Below are positions 1-10,656 of a stretch of DNA of 64,000 nucleotides, piece after piece. The stretch is from the NCBI GenBank assembly GCA_009841265.1, contig VXMB01000009.1:417911-481910 (forward strand), in the 5' to 3' direction. The notes under the pieces are model-generated. The model searched no databases, was not told the origin of the DNA, and saw nothing but the letters and a program-made list of their open reading frames with translations. Position 1 is the stretch's first letter; the number at the start of each line of letters is the position of its first letter. The translations under genes and the position numbers were made by a program. Source of the DNA: Gemmatimonadota bacterium. Its GTDB lineage: Bacteria; JAAXHH01.

Positions 1-1353
1 GCTCAGGAAGGATCCGCCGAGTCCGCTCCCCGAATCCATCCGCCCGCCGAGCCCGACCAGCGACGTGCCGATCTCGAAGACGCCGAAGAGACTCAGGCCG
101 AACATGAATATGATGACCGACAGAACGACGATGAAGGCCGGCGACTGGAGCTGGAATCCCCAGCCCAGCTGCTCTCCCCCGGCCCGTAGGGCGATCAGGA
201 CGGCCGCCAATGCGAGAAAGGAAACCAGGACGCCCGCGGTGAAGACCAGGCCGTGCCTGCGGGCCTTTGCCGGGTCGTCGCCCGCCTGGTGGATGAATCC
301 GAGCACCTTGATAGACAACACTGGGAGGACGCAGGGCATCAGGTTGAGGATCATGCCGCCGACGAGGGCGAAGAGCAGGGCTTGCCACAGGCCGGATACG
401 AGATCGCCGGAAACCGCCGTGGCCGCAAGGCCCGATACCACCGATACGTCGCCTGAACCCGCCGGTCCGATTACGGCGACCGCCGCCGGAAGTTCGTCCG
501 AATAGACGGCACTCACGGCCATGGCACGCTCCGATCCGGGGCCACGCCATCCATCCGCGGACACCAGTACGCCCGTGATCTGCTGCGGCCTGCCCGTGTA
601 GAAGCCCGACCGGCGCATCGTCAACAGGTACCCAGTCTCCGTCTTCTCCAGTTTCTGGGGAGATATGTAGTCGATCAGGTCTGCATTGTAGGGGTAGAAA
701 TCGGCGCTGGTAAGGTTACCCGGGAACCATTCGGGCGGCGCGGCGTGCAGCGCCACGGTGGAATCGGAGATGGCGGCCTCGACATGCCATCCGGGGACCG
801 CGACCGGAAGGTTCTCCCGGGTGCGGGTAAAGAGATCGGTCCATCGATCATCGGCCTGGGGCGCGTCCGGGGAAACGGGCAGCGTCACCTGGTATCCGGA
901 TTCTCCTGGGAGACAGATGTCCGCGCAGACCAGCCAGGACGCGAAGGCTCCGACGTCGACCGTCCCGCCGGGTGCCAGGTCGGCCGGTGGCGTGATTTCC
1001 ACGAGCAGGAGCGTCTCGCCCTCGTAGCCGTAGCTGGCCAGGATGTCGAGTTCGATCTTCTGGGGATAGGGCCAGTTGATCTCTCCGGCCTGGAATCCAT
1101 CAGGCAGCGTCCAGTGTATCTTCGTGGGCAGACCCGAATCGGCGGGATTGCGCCAGTAGGTGTGCCAGTGCTCGTCCATCTTCATCCTCAGGCCGGCCCA
1201 GAAAGGCTGCCCGGGTTTGATGGACGTTGTCTCCACGACCAGTTCGGTCTCCATGTAATCGGTACGGACCGCCTGACCGTGTACGGACCAGGTGCCGGCA
1301 CCGATGGCGAACAGGATCGCTAGCGACAGTAAGGTGGCGCGCATTGATTTCAT
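1..1353 (-). CDS. DsbD/ScsB-type thiol:disulfide interchange protein, 3' part outside window
   Basis: The reading frame is open from the start at 1353 to the window edge (451 residues seen). Residues 1-27 form a signal peptide. The periplasmic domain carries WHTYWRNPADSGLPT (about 63-77), typical of the ScsB/DsbD_2 family, and a cysteine pair C143/C147 in LVCADICLPG. From about residue 320 a membrane domain starts with ILNLMPCVLPVLS, the DsbD/CcdA helix with its redox cysteine (C341). Family knowledge: these proteins carry electrons from cytoplasmic thioredoxin across the inner membrane to periplasmic partners. The C-terminal thioredoxin domain would lie left of position 1. A second in-frame ATG at 1374 is possible. 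The DUF5916 gene ends upstream at 1565. Confidence 0.88.
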   Translation of the reverse strand, partial: MKSMRATLLSLAILFAIGAGTWSVHGQAVRTDYMETELVVETTSIKPGQPFWAGLRMKMDEHWHTYWRNPADSGLPTKIHWTLPDGFQAGEINWPYPQKIELDILASYGYEGETLLLVEITPPADLAPGGTVDVGAFASWLVCADICLPGESGYQVTLPVSPDAPQADDRWTDLFTRTRENLPVAVPGWHVEAAISDSTVALHAAPPEWFPGNLTSADFYPYNADLIDYISPQKLEKTETGYLLTMRRSGFYTGRPQQITGVLVSADGWRGPGSERAMAVSAVYSDELPAAVAVIGPAGSGDVSVVSGLAATAVSGDLVSGLWQALLFALVGGMILNLMPCVLPVLSIKVLGFIHQAGDDPAKARRHGLVFTAGVLVSFLALAAVLIALRAGGEQLGWGFQLQSPAFIVVLSVIIFMFGLSLFGVFEIGTSLVGLGGRMDSGSGLGGSFLS

Positions 1354-1497
1354 GGTGTGTTGAGAAGTCTTCATGGTGTGTTTCGGTTCGCGCGGACAGA
1401 TGCCGTGCTATCCAGGTTCGTCGATGCCGGCTCTATCGACCATCTCAGCCGGCGAAGGCCGCTCGGGCTTCATGCGGCGGAACAGGTATACAAGCAC

Positions 1498-1527
1498 AAT
1501 ATGGTCCAAGAAACGTCCCGGTGTCAA
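1498..1527 (-). promoter_or_regulatory. Putative sigma70-type promoter of the DsbD-like gene
   Basis: On the minus strand TTGACA (1527-1522) is followed after 18 nt by CATATT (1503-1498). It lies about 145 nt upstream of the DsbD-like start and downstream of the DUF5916 stop, so the reductase can be transcribed on its own. Read from sequence only. Confidence 0.5.
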
Positions 1528-1564
1528 GCCGCATCCGGATGTGGGTCCAGCTGTCCGTCCGCAT

Positions 1565-4264
1565 TCACACGCCGAACCAGTAGTTGAACTTGACGATGAA
1601 GATGTTCTCTGATTCCACGCCGAATAGGTTGCCGAAATCCCTGCCGATGTCCAGCGTCCCGTTTTCGTCCCGCTCGCTTCGGGTCTGCTGCCAGACGAGA
1701 AACACCCGGGAACCGGGGCGGTACTCCCAGCGCAGCACCACGTTCATGCGCAGGGACTGGATGTTGAAATCACGGTCCGAGAAATTGATATCGGGCATGC
1801 CGTCCCCGTCGAAGTCGAGGTACCTGTAGCCGTCCGCCGGATCGATGAAGGAACGCGTGCCCTCGTCCAGCACGTCGAAATCGAAACTGCTCGCCCTGAG
1901 CAACTGCTTGTAGTTCAAGTAGTCTCCCGAGGAAAGCAGGGGCTGTGCATACAGTTGCAAAGTCAGGTCGGGCGAAAAGGCCACGTTCAACCGGGTTTCC
2001 AGGGATAAGGAACGCCGCTCCAGGTCCGAGAACACGTAACGGCTGCCGTATGTAGGCGCGAAGGGCACGGCGTCGGTCCGGGTAACATACTGGGCCGCGT
2101 TCCGCTCCCAGCTGAAATTAGGCGAAACTTCCAGTTCCCAATTCGGGGTCGGGCGAATCGTGGCTTCGACTTCCGCTTCCCACTCATGGCCGCCCCGCTG
2201 GGATCGCTCGTAATCGATTCCCGTCCCCAGGTAGATCGGTTTCCTCCGGTCCGATCTGAGGTAGAGGCGGGATGAATAGGATCCGGGGTTCTCCATCACA
2301 GGACCGCCCCGGGTCCGCGTGTCGCTGAACTCGGTGGGGCTGTAACTGGAGTCGAACCGAACTTCCCAGTAATTGTTGAGTTCGAATTCGGCCCCCGCCC
2401 AAAAGCTGCCGTTCTTGTAATTGTTCCGCCACGACGACCAGGACCACGGATCGTCTAGGGCTTCGTGCCGGAAGTTGTAGAAGGAAAAGAAACTGAACTC
2501 GTAATTTCGGAAGAAGCGACCCGGCGTGATGTTCTGGTACTGGATACGCGCGCCGCCGTCGAGTCGTTCACTCGAGCGGGAGAACCCCAGGTCGTTGATC
2601 TCGAACCCGGGCGATATCTGGGCGAACCAGACCGCTCCGGTCCAATGTTCGGCGTCCCGGCGGGCGAACTGCAGCCGCCAGTTGTAGCCGTTCATGGAGG
2701 TGGCGGTGGAATCCACGGCCAACCGCGTGGCGTCGGGACGCTGGAAGTAATGATTGCTGGACCGCTGCAGCCGGATCAGCGCGTCTGTGCTTCCCTGGAC
2801 GCGGCTGCCGGCCAGGTAGCCGTAAGCGGCCCAGTCCCGCGAACGCGCTCCTCCCCAATTGTGTTCGAAATCCACCCCACCGGAAAAAGCCTCCGACGTG
2901 AGGTAGTCGAAAGCGCCGTCGTCGGGAAGGGCCCGGTGCACTAACGAGCCGACGGCTCCGAGTTGGCTGGCGCCGTTCCTGTAGTCCTTGCGGATCCGGA
3001 AAACGCCGAATTCCGCCCGGGGTTCGACCGTAAATTCCGGGATCCTGCCGTTCGCAATCGAATGGGCCCTGCCCTTTTCCCGGCCCGTAACCGCGGCCAG
3101 GGCGCCGATGGACACGCCACCCGGCGACCGCCCGGTGATCTTGGCCGCGCCGAGAATGCTGGTCTCCGTGGGTATGTCGGCGAAATCCGCACCGTCTGGC
3201 GTACCCCCTCGTGGTTGCCGCCCGATCCGCCGGCTGTAGTACAGTTCATCCCGGCCCGACAGGCCGAACTCAAACTCCTGGGCGTCTAACACGAAAAACG
3301 GCCGCTGTTCCCGGAAAAACGTCTCGAAGGCCGAAAGGTTTATGACGGCGGGATCCACTTCCACCTGCCCGAAGTCCGGGTTGACGGTTAGGACCATGTG
3401 GTAGGATGGACTGAGTCCGTAACGCAGACCGAACCCTCCCCGCCCACTGAAGTCGGATCCGTCGAAGAAGGGGTTCCCCTGTTCGGCCCGGGCGGTCCGG
3501 GCGCTGGCGAGGATGTATGGACGGATCTCCAGGCGGCTGGCCTCTGTAGGAAGGACCAGGCCGTTCAGGCGGCCGAGGACGCTGACCCTTCCATAACGCT
3601 GGCGGGACTGGAGGGCGAAGTCGATGATCTCATTCGTGGCCAGGCACCGGCGCATGAAGTTGATGCCCCAGGACTGGGCGCCGTCCGTCGTCTCATACCT
3701 TATCTGGTTGAGCGGTATCCTCATCTCGGCGACCCAGCCCTGTTCGTCGATCGCCACGCCGGATTCCCATACGGCGTCCCACGCGTCGTCTTGCCGCACG
3801 TCGTCGTAGAGATAGGCGTCACGCTGTGCCCCGGCGGCGCTCACGCGGAACTGGTATCCGGTCAGGCGGTCGTTGTTCGGATCAATGGAAACGGAGAGCA
3901 GGTCGAAGGCGCCCCGTTCATCCCGCCGGACGAGTTGCCTGCCGATACGCTCCGGGTGATCGTCGTACATCCGGGCGCCGATGTAGATGGCGCCGTCGTC
4001 GTAAAGTACACGGACCTCGGTGTCCTCTCCGGGTTCGACGCCTTCAACGGGTTCCCTTTGGACGAACCGCGTCGCTGGAATGGCCACGGCCCAGGCCGCT
4101 TCATCCAGCCTGCCGTCGATCGCAATGGGCCCGGTGCGTTGCGCCGCCTCCATGGCGGGGACGGCAGGCGCGTCGGCGCTCGTCTGGGCGAGCGCGGTAT
4201 CGACGGACAGCGCGAAGACGGCGATCAGGGCGAAAATCGGCGGGACAAGGGATTTCAAATGCAT
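1565..4264 (-). CDS. DUF5916 family protein with N-terminal CBM9-like domain
   Basis: This 899-residue protein has a signal peptide (residues 1-26, hydrophobic core FALIAVFALS, ending ALAQ). A CBM9-like domain follows, recognisable from IAIDGRLDEAAW and VRVLYDDGAIYIGARMYDD. The rest matches DUF5916: many short amphipathic strands (for example EFSFFSFYNFR), ending in KFNYWFGV, as expected of an outer-membrane beta-barrel. Function is not established for the family; a role in envelope glycan or protein handling is inference. The start at 4264 is preferred over the longer frame to 4414 because the signal peptide begins there and AGGAAGGA lies upstream. The extra 50 residues of the longer frame look non-coding. 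Confidence 0.85.
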   Translation of the reverse strand: MHLKSLVPPIFALIAVFALSVDTALAQTSADAPAVPAMEAAQRTGPIAIDGRLDEAAWAVAIPATRFVQREPVEGVEPGEDTEVRVLYDDGAIYIGARMYDDHPERIGRQLVRRDERGAFDLLSVSIDPNNDRLTGYQFRVSAAGAQRDAYLYDDVRQDDAWDAVWESGVAIDEQGWVAEMRIPLNQIRYETTDGAQSWGINFMRRCLATNEIIDFALQSRQRYGRVSVLGRLNGLVLPTEASRLEIRPYILASARTARAEQGNPFFDGSDFSGRGGFGLRYGLSPSYHMVLTVNPDFGQVEVDPAVINLSAFETFFREQRPFFVLDAQEFEFGLSGRDELYYSRRIGRQPRGGTPDGADFADIPTETSILGAAKITGRSPGGVSIGALAAVTGREKGRAHSIANGRIPEFTVEPRAEFGVFRIRKDYRNGASQLGAVGSLVHRALPDDGAFDYLTSEAFSGGVDFEHNWGGARSRDWAAYGYLAGSRVQGSTDALIRLQRSSNHYFQRPDATRLAVDSTATSMNGYNWRLQFARRDAEHWTGAVWFAQISPGFEINDLGFSRSSERLDGGARIQYQNITPGRFFRNYEFSFFSFYNFRHEALDDPWSWSSWRNNYKNGSFWAGAEFELNNYWEVRFDSSYSPTEFSDTRTRGGPVMENPGSYSSRLYLRSDRRKPIYLGTGIDYERSQRGGHEWEAEVEATIRPTPNWELEVSPNFSWERNAAQYVTRTDAVPFAPTYGSRYVFSDLERRSLSLETRLNVAFSPDLTLQLYAQPLLSSGDYLNYKQLLRASSFDFDVLDEGTRSFIDPADGYRYLDFDGDGMPDINFSDRDFNIQSLRMNVVLRWEYRPGSRVFLVWQQTRSERDENGTLDIGRDFGNLFGVESENIFIVKFNYWFGV

Positions 4265-4471
4265 ATTTGCAACGGTTCCTTCCTGCGCGTGGTGCAGATC
4301 GAATCCAAAAGCTTTGCGTTTGCGTCTTCCGCCATGCCAATACACCGCCGGCGACAATCCACCGCGGCCATGCGACATGTCCGCACTGTCCGCCAGTGCG
4401 ACGACGGAAGTCATCTTATACTACAAACGTGCATGGTAAAACTTTAAAATATCGGCGTTTGCCGCCAGGTG

Positions 4472-5065
4472 CTAGCGGGTCCAGGTCAGGACAAAAGCCG
4501 GGGGCAGGTTCCTCACGACGAGCGATTCGCAACGGTAGTCGGAGAACAGCGGGGTCATGCGGCGGCGAAACCGTACTGCCGAGGGCAGATAGTAGGCGTG
4601 GACGTACTGAAACATGCGGAATACGGAACCGGGCCCCAGCAGCTGGTCCAGGTTGTCGATGAGCTCGTCGATTATCGGAACCGGCATGGTGGATATGGAC
4701 AGCCCGCAGATGACGGCCTTGACCGGTGGTACGCCCGTATCCGCGTGCACCTGGAACGCCCGGGTGACGGTGTCGTGTTCGAAGCGAAGGTTCGGAAACC
4801 GATCCCGCAGCAGGTGAACGAACCGTAGTTCGAGTTCTATGCCGATATATCCGTCGTCATCGGGGAGGATATGCCGAATCTGGTCCGTGAGCGCACCCGT
4901 CCCCGGACCCAGTTCCATGACGGATTCGTTGGCCTTGATTTTCAATCCCCTGGCCATGGCCCGGGCGAGCATTCTCGAACTGGGCGTCAGGGCGCACACG
5001 CTCAGCGGGTTCTTCAGCATGACCCGGAGAAAAAGGAAAAACGGATGTTGTGCGGATCGTGACAT
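4472..5065 (-). CDS. PmtA-like class I SAM-dependent methyltransferase
   Basis: The protein has 197 residues. It shows the SAM-binding motif I MELGPGTGALT (about 50-60), an acidic end of strand 2 (GIELELRFV) and a C-terminal beta-rich half. The opening FLRVMLKNP and ALTPSSRMLARAM, together with the region CGLSISTMP, resemble the phospholipid N-methyltransferase/RsmA-like group often annotated as PmtA. Phosphatidylethanolamine methylation is therefore a reasonable guess, but the acceptor cannot be read from sequence. The neighbours (DUF5916 protein, ABC exporter) give no pathway clue beyond a possible envelope role. Confidence 0.72.
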   Translation of the reverse strand: MSRSAQHPFFLFLRVMLKNPLSVCALTPSSRMLARAMARGLKIKANESVMELGPGTGALTDQIRHILPDDDGYIGIELELRFVHLLRDRFPNLRFEHDTVTRAFQVHADTGVPPVKAVICGLSISTMPVPIIDELIDNLDQLLGPGSVFRMFQYVHAYYLPSAVRFRRRMTPLFSDYRCESLVVRNLPPAFVLTWTR

Positions 5066-5171
5066 GTACTGGAAGGATTGCAGCCGGAGCCCGATTCAGG
5101 GCAGGATCAGGGATATCGCGAAAGACCGGAGCCAATATATGTCCGTCGGCCACGGGAGGCAATACCAATCG

Positions 5172-7393
5172 CTATGGCTGCATACGCTCGTTCGCCGGAC
5201 CTGCGCTTACCCCTTTCCTGAAGGGCAACAGGCCCGGATAGGGCGTACGGTACCGGTACAGCAGATAGAGCGCGAAGACAAACACGGGCAGGTTCAGCAG
5301 GAGCAGCTCCGGGGGCCAGGTCTCGATCTCGACGCCATAGCGGTAAAGGAGGAAGGCGAATGCGTTGTTGCCTGCGTGAAGCAGCATGCACGGGAAGATC
5401 GAGCCGGAAAGGACCGCCACGGTGGTGATTACCACGCCCAGGTAGGTCGTCGGAATGATGCGGAACAGGGCCTGGTGGAACAGTCCGAATATAATGCCGA
5501 CTACCAGGATGAGTACGACGGGTCTCAGCCGGCGGTGCAGTCCGTGAAGCAGCAGGCCCCTGAAGGCCATTTCTTCCACGATCCCAGGCGTAATGGCCAT
5601 CATGAGCATGATCTGCCACAGGGGAAAGTCTTCCGGCAACAGCTCGCTGGCGAACTGTTCCAGCATTTCCTCCGGGAAGGGCAGGAACGCGCTGGACAGT
5701 TCCACGACGAAGATCCCTGTCAACAGGGTCGACGGCACCAGGAGCAGCACCGCCAGCCATACCTGGGGCCTAACCGGGCGGATCGCCAGGGCCTGGCGCC
5801 AGTCGAGCCGGTGTACCCGGATCATGAGCAGCGAGCCCAGGAAGAAGACGCCGAACATATTGAAGGCCCACTGCCCTTCGAGCCGGGTCAGCGCGTCTAC
5901 GTTCGAAGGGGCGATGATGACAATGGCCCACATGCCGAGAAACCACAGGAGCACCCGCCTGGGGAACAGCGCGGCGCCCCCTGCCAGGTCCGCCTCGTCC
6001 ATGTCCTGCGCGGTGACGAGCCTTTCCTTGTCCAGCATGCGGGACGACCGTCGGAGCAGCAGGAAGGCGGCAAGCAGCATGGATGCGCAGGCTACAAGGA
6101 GCATGGGGATGTCGTAATGACCGACCATGATTTCCCGCACGGCCACGCTGACGTTCGCGATCGGCACCACGGCGATCAGCGAGCGCAGGGATACCGCCGG
6201 GAGCAGCCCCGCCGCCGTCAGGACCATGAGTCCGAGAAAAACCGGCAGGAGGTAGAGCTGCGTCTCCCGGTAGGTCTTGGCATAAGCCGAGATCAGCAGC
6301 AGGAGGGACGAGACCACGATGGCCACGGGAATGTAGAGAGCGAACAACACCAGCACGGCGACGGGCGATACTTCGATGTCCATTTCCGCGGGGAGTTCGA
6401 TCAACCCGAGGCCGAGGTACACGAAGAGGTTCCCCGCCTGTGCCAGGGTGATGAAGAGTGCGACGGACAGGATCGTCAATTGTTTGGCGGCAATGATCTC
6501 GATCCGGCGGACCGACGTGGTCAGGAGGGTTTCGAGCGAACCCCGCTCCTTCTCGCCCGCGACACTGTCCATAGCCGCCACCGACGCACCGGTGAGCGTG
6601 AGAAAAACGAGTAGCAGCGGCAGCAGTCGTCCGAAGTAGAACCCCGCCGCCTGATCCGGCGTGGCAACATCCACCCTTGACAGCCGGATGGCTTCTTCGG
6701 GATCAGCCTCGAGCCCGCTTACGCGCAGCGCTTCGGCGCGGTCCTGTTTCCTCGCGTCGACCATCCGATCCACCAACAGGGCGCTGCCCCTTCTGGAATC
6801 GTCCCGGTTTGCGCGGTAGTAGACCCTGACCACGGGGACACCCGGATACCGCTCGTCCGCCACGGTCACCACAACGCCGGCTTCGTCCCCGGGTTCCGTG
6901 GCGTCGGCTTCGTCTCCGGTTTCCGTGGTGTCGGCCGCGGCGCGGGCCAGGTCGAGCGAATCGGCTTCGGATCCGGTCAGGGCTTCCAGGTAGAAATCCA
7001 GGTCGCCGGCTTCCAGGCTCGAATCGGGCATCGCGGCCTCCACCTCCAGAAAAGTGGCCGGCCGCCGGTCCTCATCCCCGGTTTCGGCGGGCCCCGCGTT
7101 CTCGGCCGGATCCCCGTTCTCGGCCGGATCCCCGTTCTCGGCCGGACTGCCCGCCGCGTGCAGTTCGCCCCTGGCGATGAGCGTCCGGACGGAGTCGGCG
7201 TAGGCGCCCACCACGACGTATCGATACGTCGTCGTATCCAGCTGATCACTGCGCCATTCGTTCATGAATTTGAAGCCGAAGAGGATCGCCGGCAATACGA
7301 GGAGCGGCAGGAGGATGCTCAATACCACCGTCCGGCGGTCTCGCAGCAGCATGCGCATTTCGTGCTTGTACAGCAGTCCGATCTTTGCGCGGT

Positions 7394-7397
<4 letters not shown>
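5172..7397 (-). CDS. NatB-type ABC transporter permease fused to a CPBP intramembrane protease
   Basis: This 741-residue membrane protein has two parts. Residues 1 to about 480 are an ABC-2/NatB permease: one N-terminal helix, a large extracytoplasmic loop, then a helix bundle containing AGEKERGSLETLLTT. From about residue 490 a second bundle carries the CPBP (Rce1/type II CAAX) motifs EEMAFR (about 606), FGLFHQ (about 639) and HAGNN (about 675), which supply the glutamate and histidine ligands of that protease family. The extracytoplasmic loop is acidic and contains hexapeptide repeats (GDPAEN). The start overlaps the stop of the ATPase gene by four bases, so the two are translationally coupled. 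Substrate unknown; family members export sodium ions or small hydrophobic compounds. Confidence 0.87.
6886..7152. repeat. In-frame tandem repeats in the permease loop (27-bp and 18-bp periods)
   Basis: Three 18-bp units, ttctcggccggatccccg and relatives, run from 7099 to 7152 and encode the hexapeptide GDPAEN. A second repeat of period 27 (about 6886-6939) encodes the two TETGDEAD/TEPGDEAG stretches. Both lie in the predicted extracytoplasmic loop and keep the frame. Confidence 0.85.
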
Positions 7398-8136
<739 letters not shown>

Positions 8137-8149
<13 letters not shown>

Positions 8150-9450
8150 CCTCTTGAGGGGTTGCGGCGTAAAAGCCGGTGTTTCAGGAAACCGCCCAGC
8201 CCGCCTTCATAGCTGCCGGTCATGATGTCTTCGTAACGGGTGATCGCCGCGGCGATCCGCAGAATGATCCAGATGTACAGGACTTCCATCAGCAAAGTGA
8301 GGCCGATCTGGGGCCAGTGATAGACCCCGCCGATGGCTTCCCGGAACACCAGACAGACGTTTATGATGGGCACGCAGGCCAGCCAGGTCGTGAGTTCCAG
8401 GCCGGGGAACTGCATGAAGACCGCCGGCACCAGGATCATGACGGTTACGAAGGGACCCGCCAGGGACTGGGCGTCCTTGAACGTCCGGGCGAAGCTGGCC
8501 ACGACCATGAGGAAGGCGGAGACGAACAGGGCGAGGAGCACGATCACCACGAAGATCAGCGGAACGGCGGACCACGGGATCGTGAAGCTCAGGTCCTGGA
8601 TCCGGTCGCCCAAGAGCGGCGCCATGAGGGTGCGCATGGACAGGCTCATAGCCAGGAAATTCAGCATGCCGGCCGTGGTCGAAAGCGTGGCCACGTACAG
8701 GTACTTTCCGGCGAGGACGTTCACGCGGTCCGTCGCCGCCGTCAACGTGGTCTCCCACGTGGATCGCTCGCGTTCTCCGGCCGTCGCGTCCAGGGCGGGA
8801 TACATGCCGCCCACGATCAGCATGATGATGACGAGGATGGGGACCGCCATCCCCAGGATGAAACGTCCCATGTCCCGGCTGGAGGAAACGTTCTCCCGTT
8901 CAATCCAGATCATCTGGTAGGCCGGGCCGGCCAGCCCGCGTTCCCTTCCCGCCCTTTCCAGGTAGGCCGTCCGGTGGCGGTTGACGACGTCTTCGACCCG
9001 GCTCATGGCGATCCGGCTCCGGTCCTTCGAAGAGTCGCCGGTCATCCGGACCTCGATGTCGTCCGCTTCACCCCCCTCGCGGAGCGCGAGTTCGACCAGG
9101 AGATCCAGCTGGCCGTCGCGAATCGCTTCCTCGGCGGCTTGCGGGTCTGCGGCCGTCACAAGTCCAGGACGGTCCACCCCTTCAGCGCGGTCCACGCGTT
9201 CCAGGCGGTCCGCGGCCTCGATTTCGCGGACGAGGGCAGCGTCTTCTCCCACGTCGCCCACGATCATCACGCGGGCCGTGAAGTTCTCGGTCTGGCCGAT
9301 GACGAAGGACAGCCCCGTGTAGGCCAGCCAGAGGAGGACCGGGTACATGAACAGGGGCACCAGGACGACGTTGATGACGATGGAGCGTTCACGCAGGGCG
9401 CCGCGGAGTTCGCGGAGGAATACGAGACCGGTATCGGTGAGATTGAGCAA
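8137..9450 (-). CDS. NatB-type ABC-2 transporter permease
   Basis: The protein has 437 residues starting at TTG 9450. The TTG is preceded by AGGA at 7 nt, and the first helix (VVLVPLFMYPVLLWLAYTG) follows about 25 residues in. The longer open frame to 9789 only reads the dioxygenase gene in the wrong frame. After the first helix comes a large extracytoplasmic domain, then a six-helix ABC-2 bundle with AGERERSTWETTLTA, parallel to AGEKERGSLETLLTT in the partner permease, and LAMSLSMRTLMAPLL. It is the first gene of the ABC operon and starts 32 nt after the dioxygenase stop. It likely forms a heterodimer with the CPBP-fused permease. Confidence 0.87.
9170..9223. repeat. 18-bp in-frame repeat in ABC permease gene
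   Basis: Three consecutive units, each beginning cggtcc (9170, 9188 and 9206), are spaced exactly 18 bp. They encode the stretch ADRLERVDRAEGVDRPG in the extracytoplasmic domain. Confidence 0.75.
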
Positions 9451-9481
9451 TACGGCATCCTGTTCGCGGGAAGAGGACCGG

Positions 9482-10342
9482 CTACTGAAACGACCGGCGG
9501 ACCCAGTCCCCGGCGTCGCGTACGACCTTTTCGGGATGCAGGCGGCTGCGGGCGAGATGCCCCGTGGTGCTGCGCAGCGTCGGCTGCCGTGCATCCTGGT
9601 AACGCCAGTCCATGCTCCACCTGACCTGATCGGAGCGGTTGGGCAGTCCCTGGTGGTAGAGCATGTTATGGAAGAGGACGATGTCTCCCGGGTCCATTTC
9701 GATGGACACGGCCTGGTCCACGTAGGGCGCCAGGTCCTCCTGCTTAATTTCGAGGTAGTATTCGCGGTCTTCGTGCCGGGCCATGCCAATCCGGTGCGTA
9801 CCGGGGATGAACTGCATGCACCCGTTGTCCTCGCGGGCGGGGACCAGGGGAGACCATACGTTGATCATGCGCAGGGCGTCCACCGTCTCCGCGCTGTGAT
9901 CGCCGTCGCGGTGGACCTTGTAGGTATATCCGCCGTCCTGGTGCCAGAGGACGAGCGTCGGGGCGTGGTCGGGCAGCTTGGGGCGGATGGAGTAGTTGGG
10001 ATAGAGCCGAAGTTCCTCGCCCAGTAGGGTTTCCACGATGTCCAGCAGCGGCGGATGGAAGAAAACCTCGTACATGCCCGCCAGGTGGAGCTCCTTGCGG
10101 AAGATGTGGGGCGCGTCGTCCGGGGCGTCCTCGCAGATCCGGGCCAGGCGCGTCTCGAAGGGCGCATCGCCGTGGTCTCTCGAGATCTTGCCGGCCGCCA
10201 TCAGCCGGTCCGCGAACCTGTCCACGAGTTCGCCGGCGTCGCGCCGGGCCGCCTCCACCACCCTATCGGGATAGAACCCCTTCAGGATCACGAATCCCGT
10301 TGTTTCGAACCGATCCAGGTTCGTATTTATCTCTACTGCCAA
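9482..10342 (-). CDS. Phytanoyl-CoA dioxygenase (PhyH) family protein, canonical HxD
   Basis: Non-haem iron, 2-oxoglutarate-dependent oxygenase of the PhyH family. The first two iron ligands are H and D in LWHQDGGYT. The distal histidine is in MLYHQGLPN, and the 2-oxoglutarate-binding arginine lies 11 residues further, in SDQVRWS. The start is taken as TTG 10342 (286 residues) because GGGAGG stands 8 nt upstream. An alternative GTG at 10435 would add 31 residues without family features. The next gene downstream is the ABC operon, 32 nt away. Substrate unknown; the family hydroxylates fatty acyl-CoAs, ectoine and many small molecules. Confidence 0.87.
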   Translation of the reverse strand: MAVEINTNLDRFETTGFVILKGFYPDRVVEAARRDAGELVDRFADRLMAAGKISRDHGDAPFETRLARICEDAPDDAPHIFRKELHLAGMYEVFFHPPLLDIVETLLGEELRLYPNYSIRPKLPDHAPTLVLWHQDGGYTYKVHRDGDHSAETVDALRMINVWSPLVPAREDNGCMQFIPGTHRIGMARHEDREYYLEIKQEDLAPYVDQAVSIEMDPGDIVLFHNMLYHQGLPNRSDQVRWSMDWRYQDARQPTLRSTTGHLARSRLHPEKVVRDAGDWVRRSFQ

Positions 10343-10463
10343 GCCAGTGGCCTCCCGGTCCAGCGCGCGGCTCCTGTCTGGCCACCCAGGACAATTCGCC
10401 CAGGCCTGGCCGCGCGTTTCCTTTGTACACCTCACATGTTTACCTGCACACGTTTCGAATCCT

Positions 10464-10631
10464 TCAATCTTCCTCGCGCCGCCGCCGCTTCCTCCGTTTG
10501 TGCACTTCCGCCCTCAATATATACTCAATCTGGGCGTTCACGCTACGCAATTCATCCTTTGCCCAGGCGTTGAGGTCATTCCAGAGCTCGGTGTTGATTC
10601 GCAGCAGCAGGGGTTTCTTTTTATCCGGCAC
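10464..10631 (-). CDS. Small Arc/ribbon-helix-helix-type protein next to SPFH gene
   Basis: A 55-residue open frame, GTG start at 10631, stop TGA at 10464. It begins [17 protein letters not shown] and continues [19 protein letters not shown] before a very basic tail ([11 protein letters not shown]). The pattern strand (PLLLRI), helix ([13 protein letters not shown]), turn (LRSVN), helix ([11 protein letters not shown]) fits the Arc-like ribbon-helix-helix fold. Similar small proteins are commonly found beside SPFH genes. It starts 25 nt after the SPFH stop, with AGGGA upstream, so it is probably the second gene of that operon. Likely a DNA-binding protein, perhaps an autoregulator; the fold call is by eye. 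Confidence 0.8.
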   Translation of the reverse strand: MPDKKKPLLLRINTELWNDLNAWAKDELRSVNAQIEYILRAEVHKRRKRRRREED

Positions 10632-10656
10632 GATCGAACGTTTCCCTGAAGCCCCG

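Noticed and set aside
4839..6614. A 591-codon plus-strand frame over the CPBP-fused permease
   Set aside because: The product is rich in Q, H, E and R without any domain; the minus strand encodes a clear ABC permease and protease.
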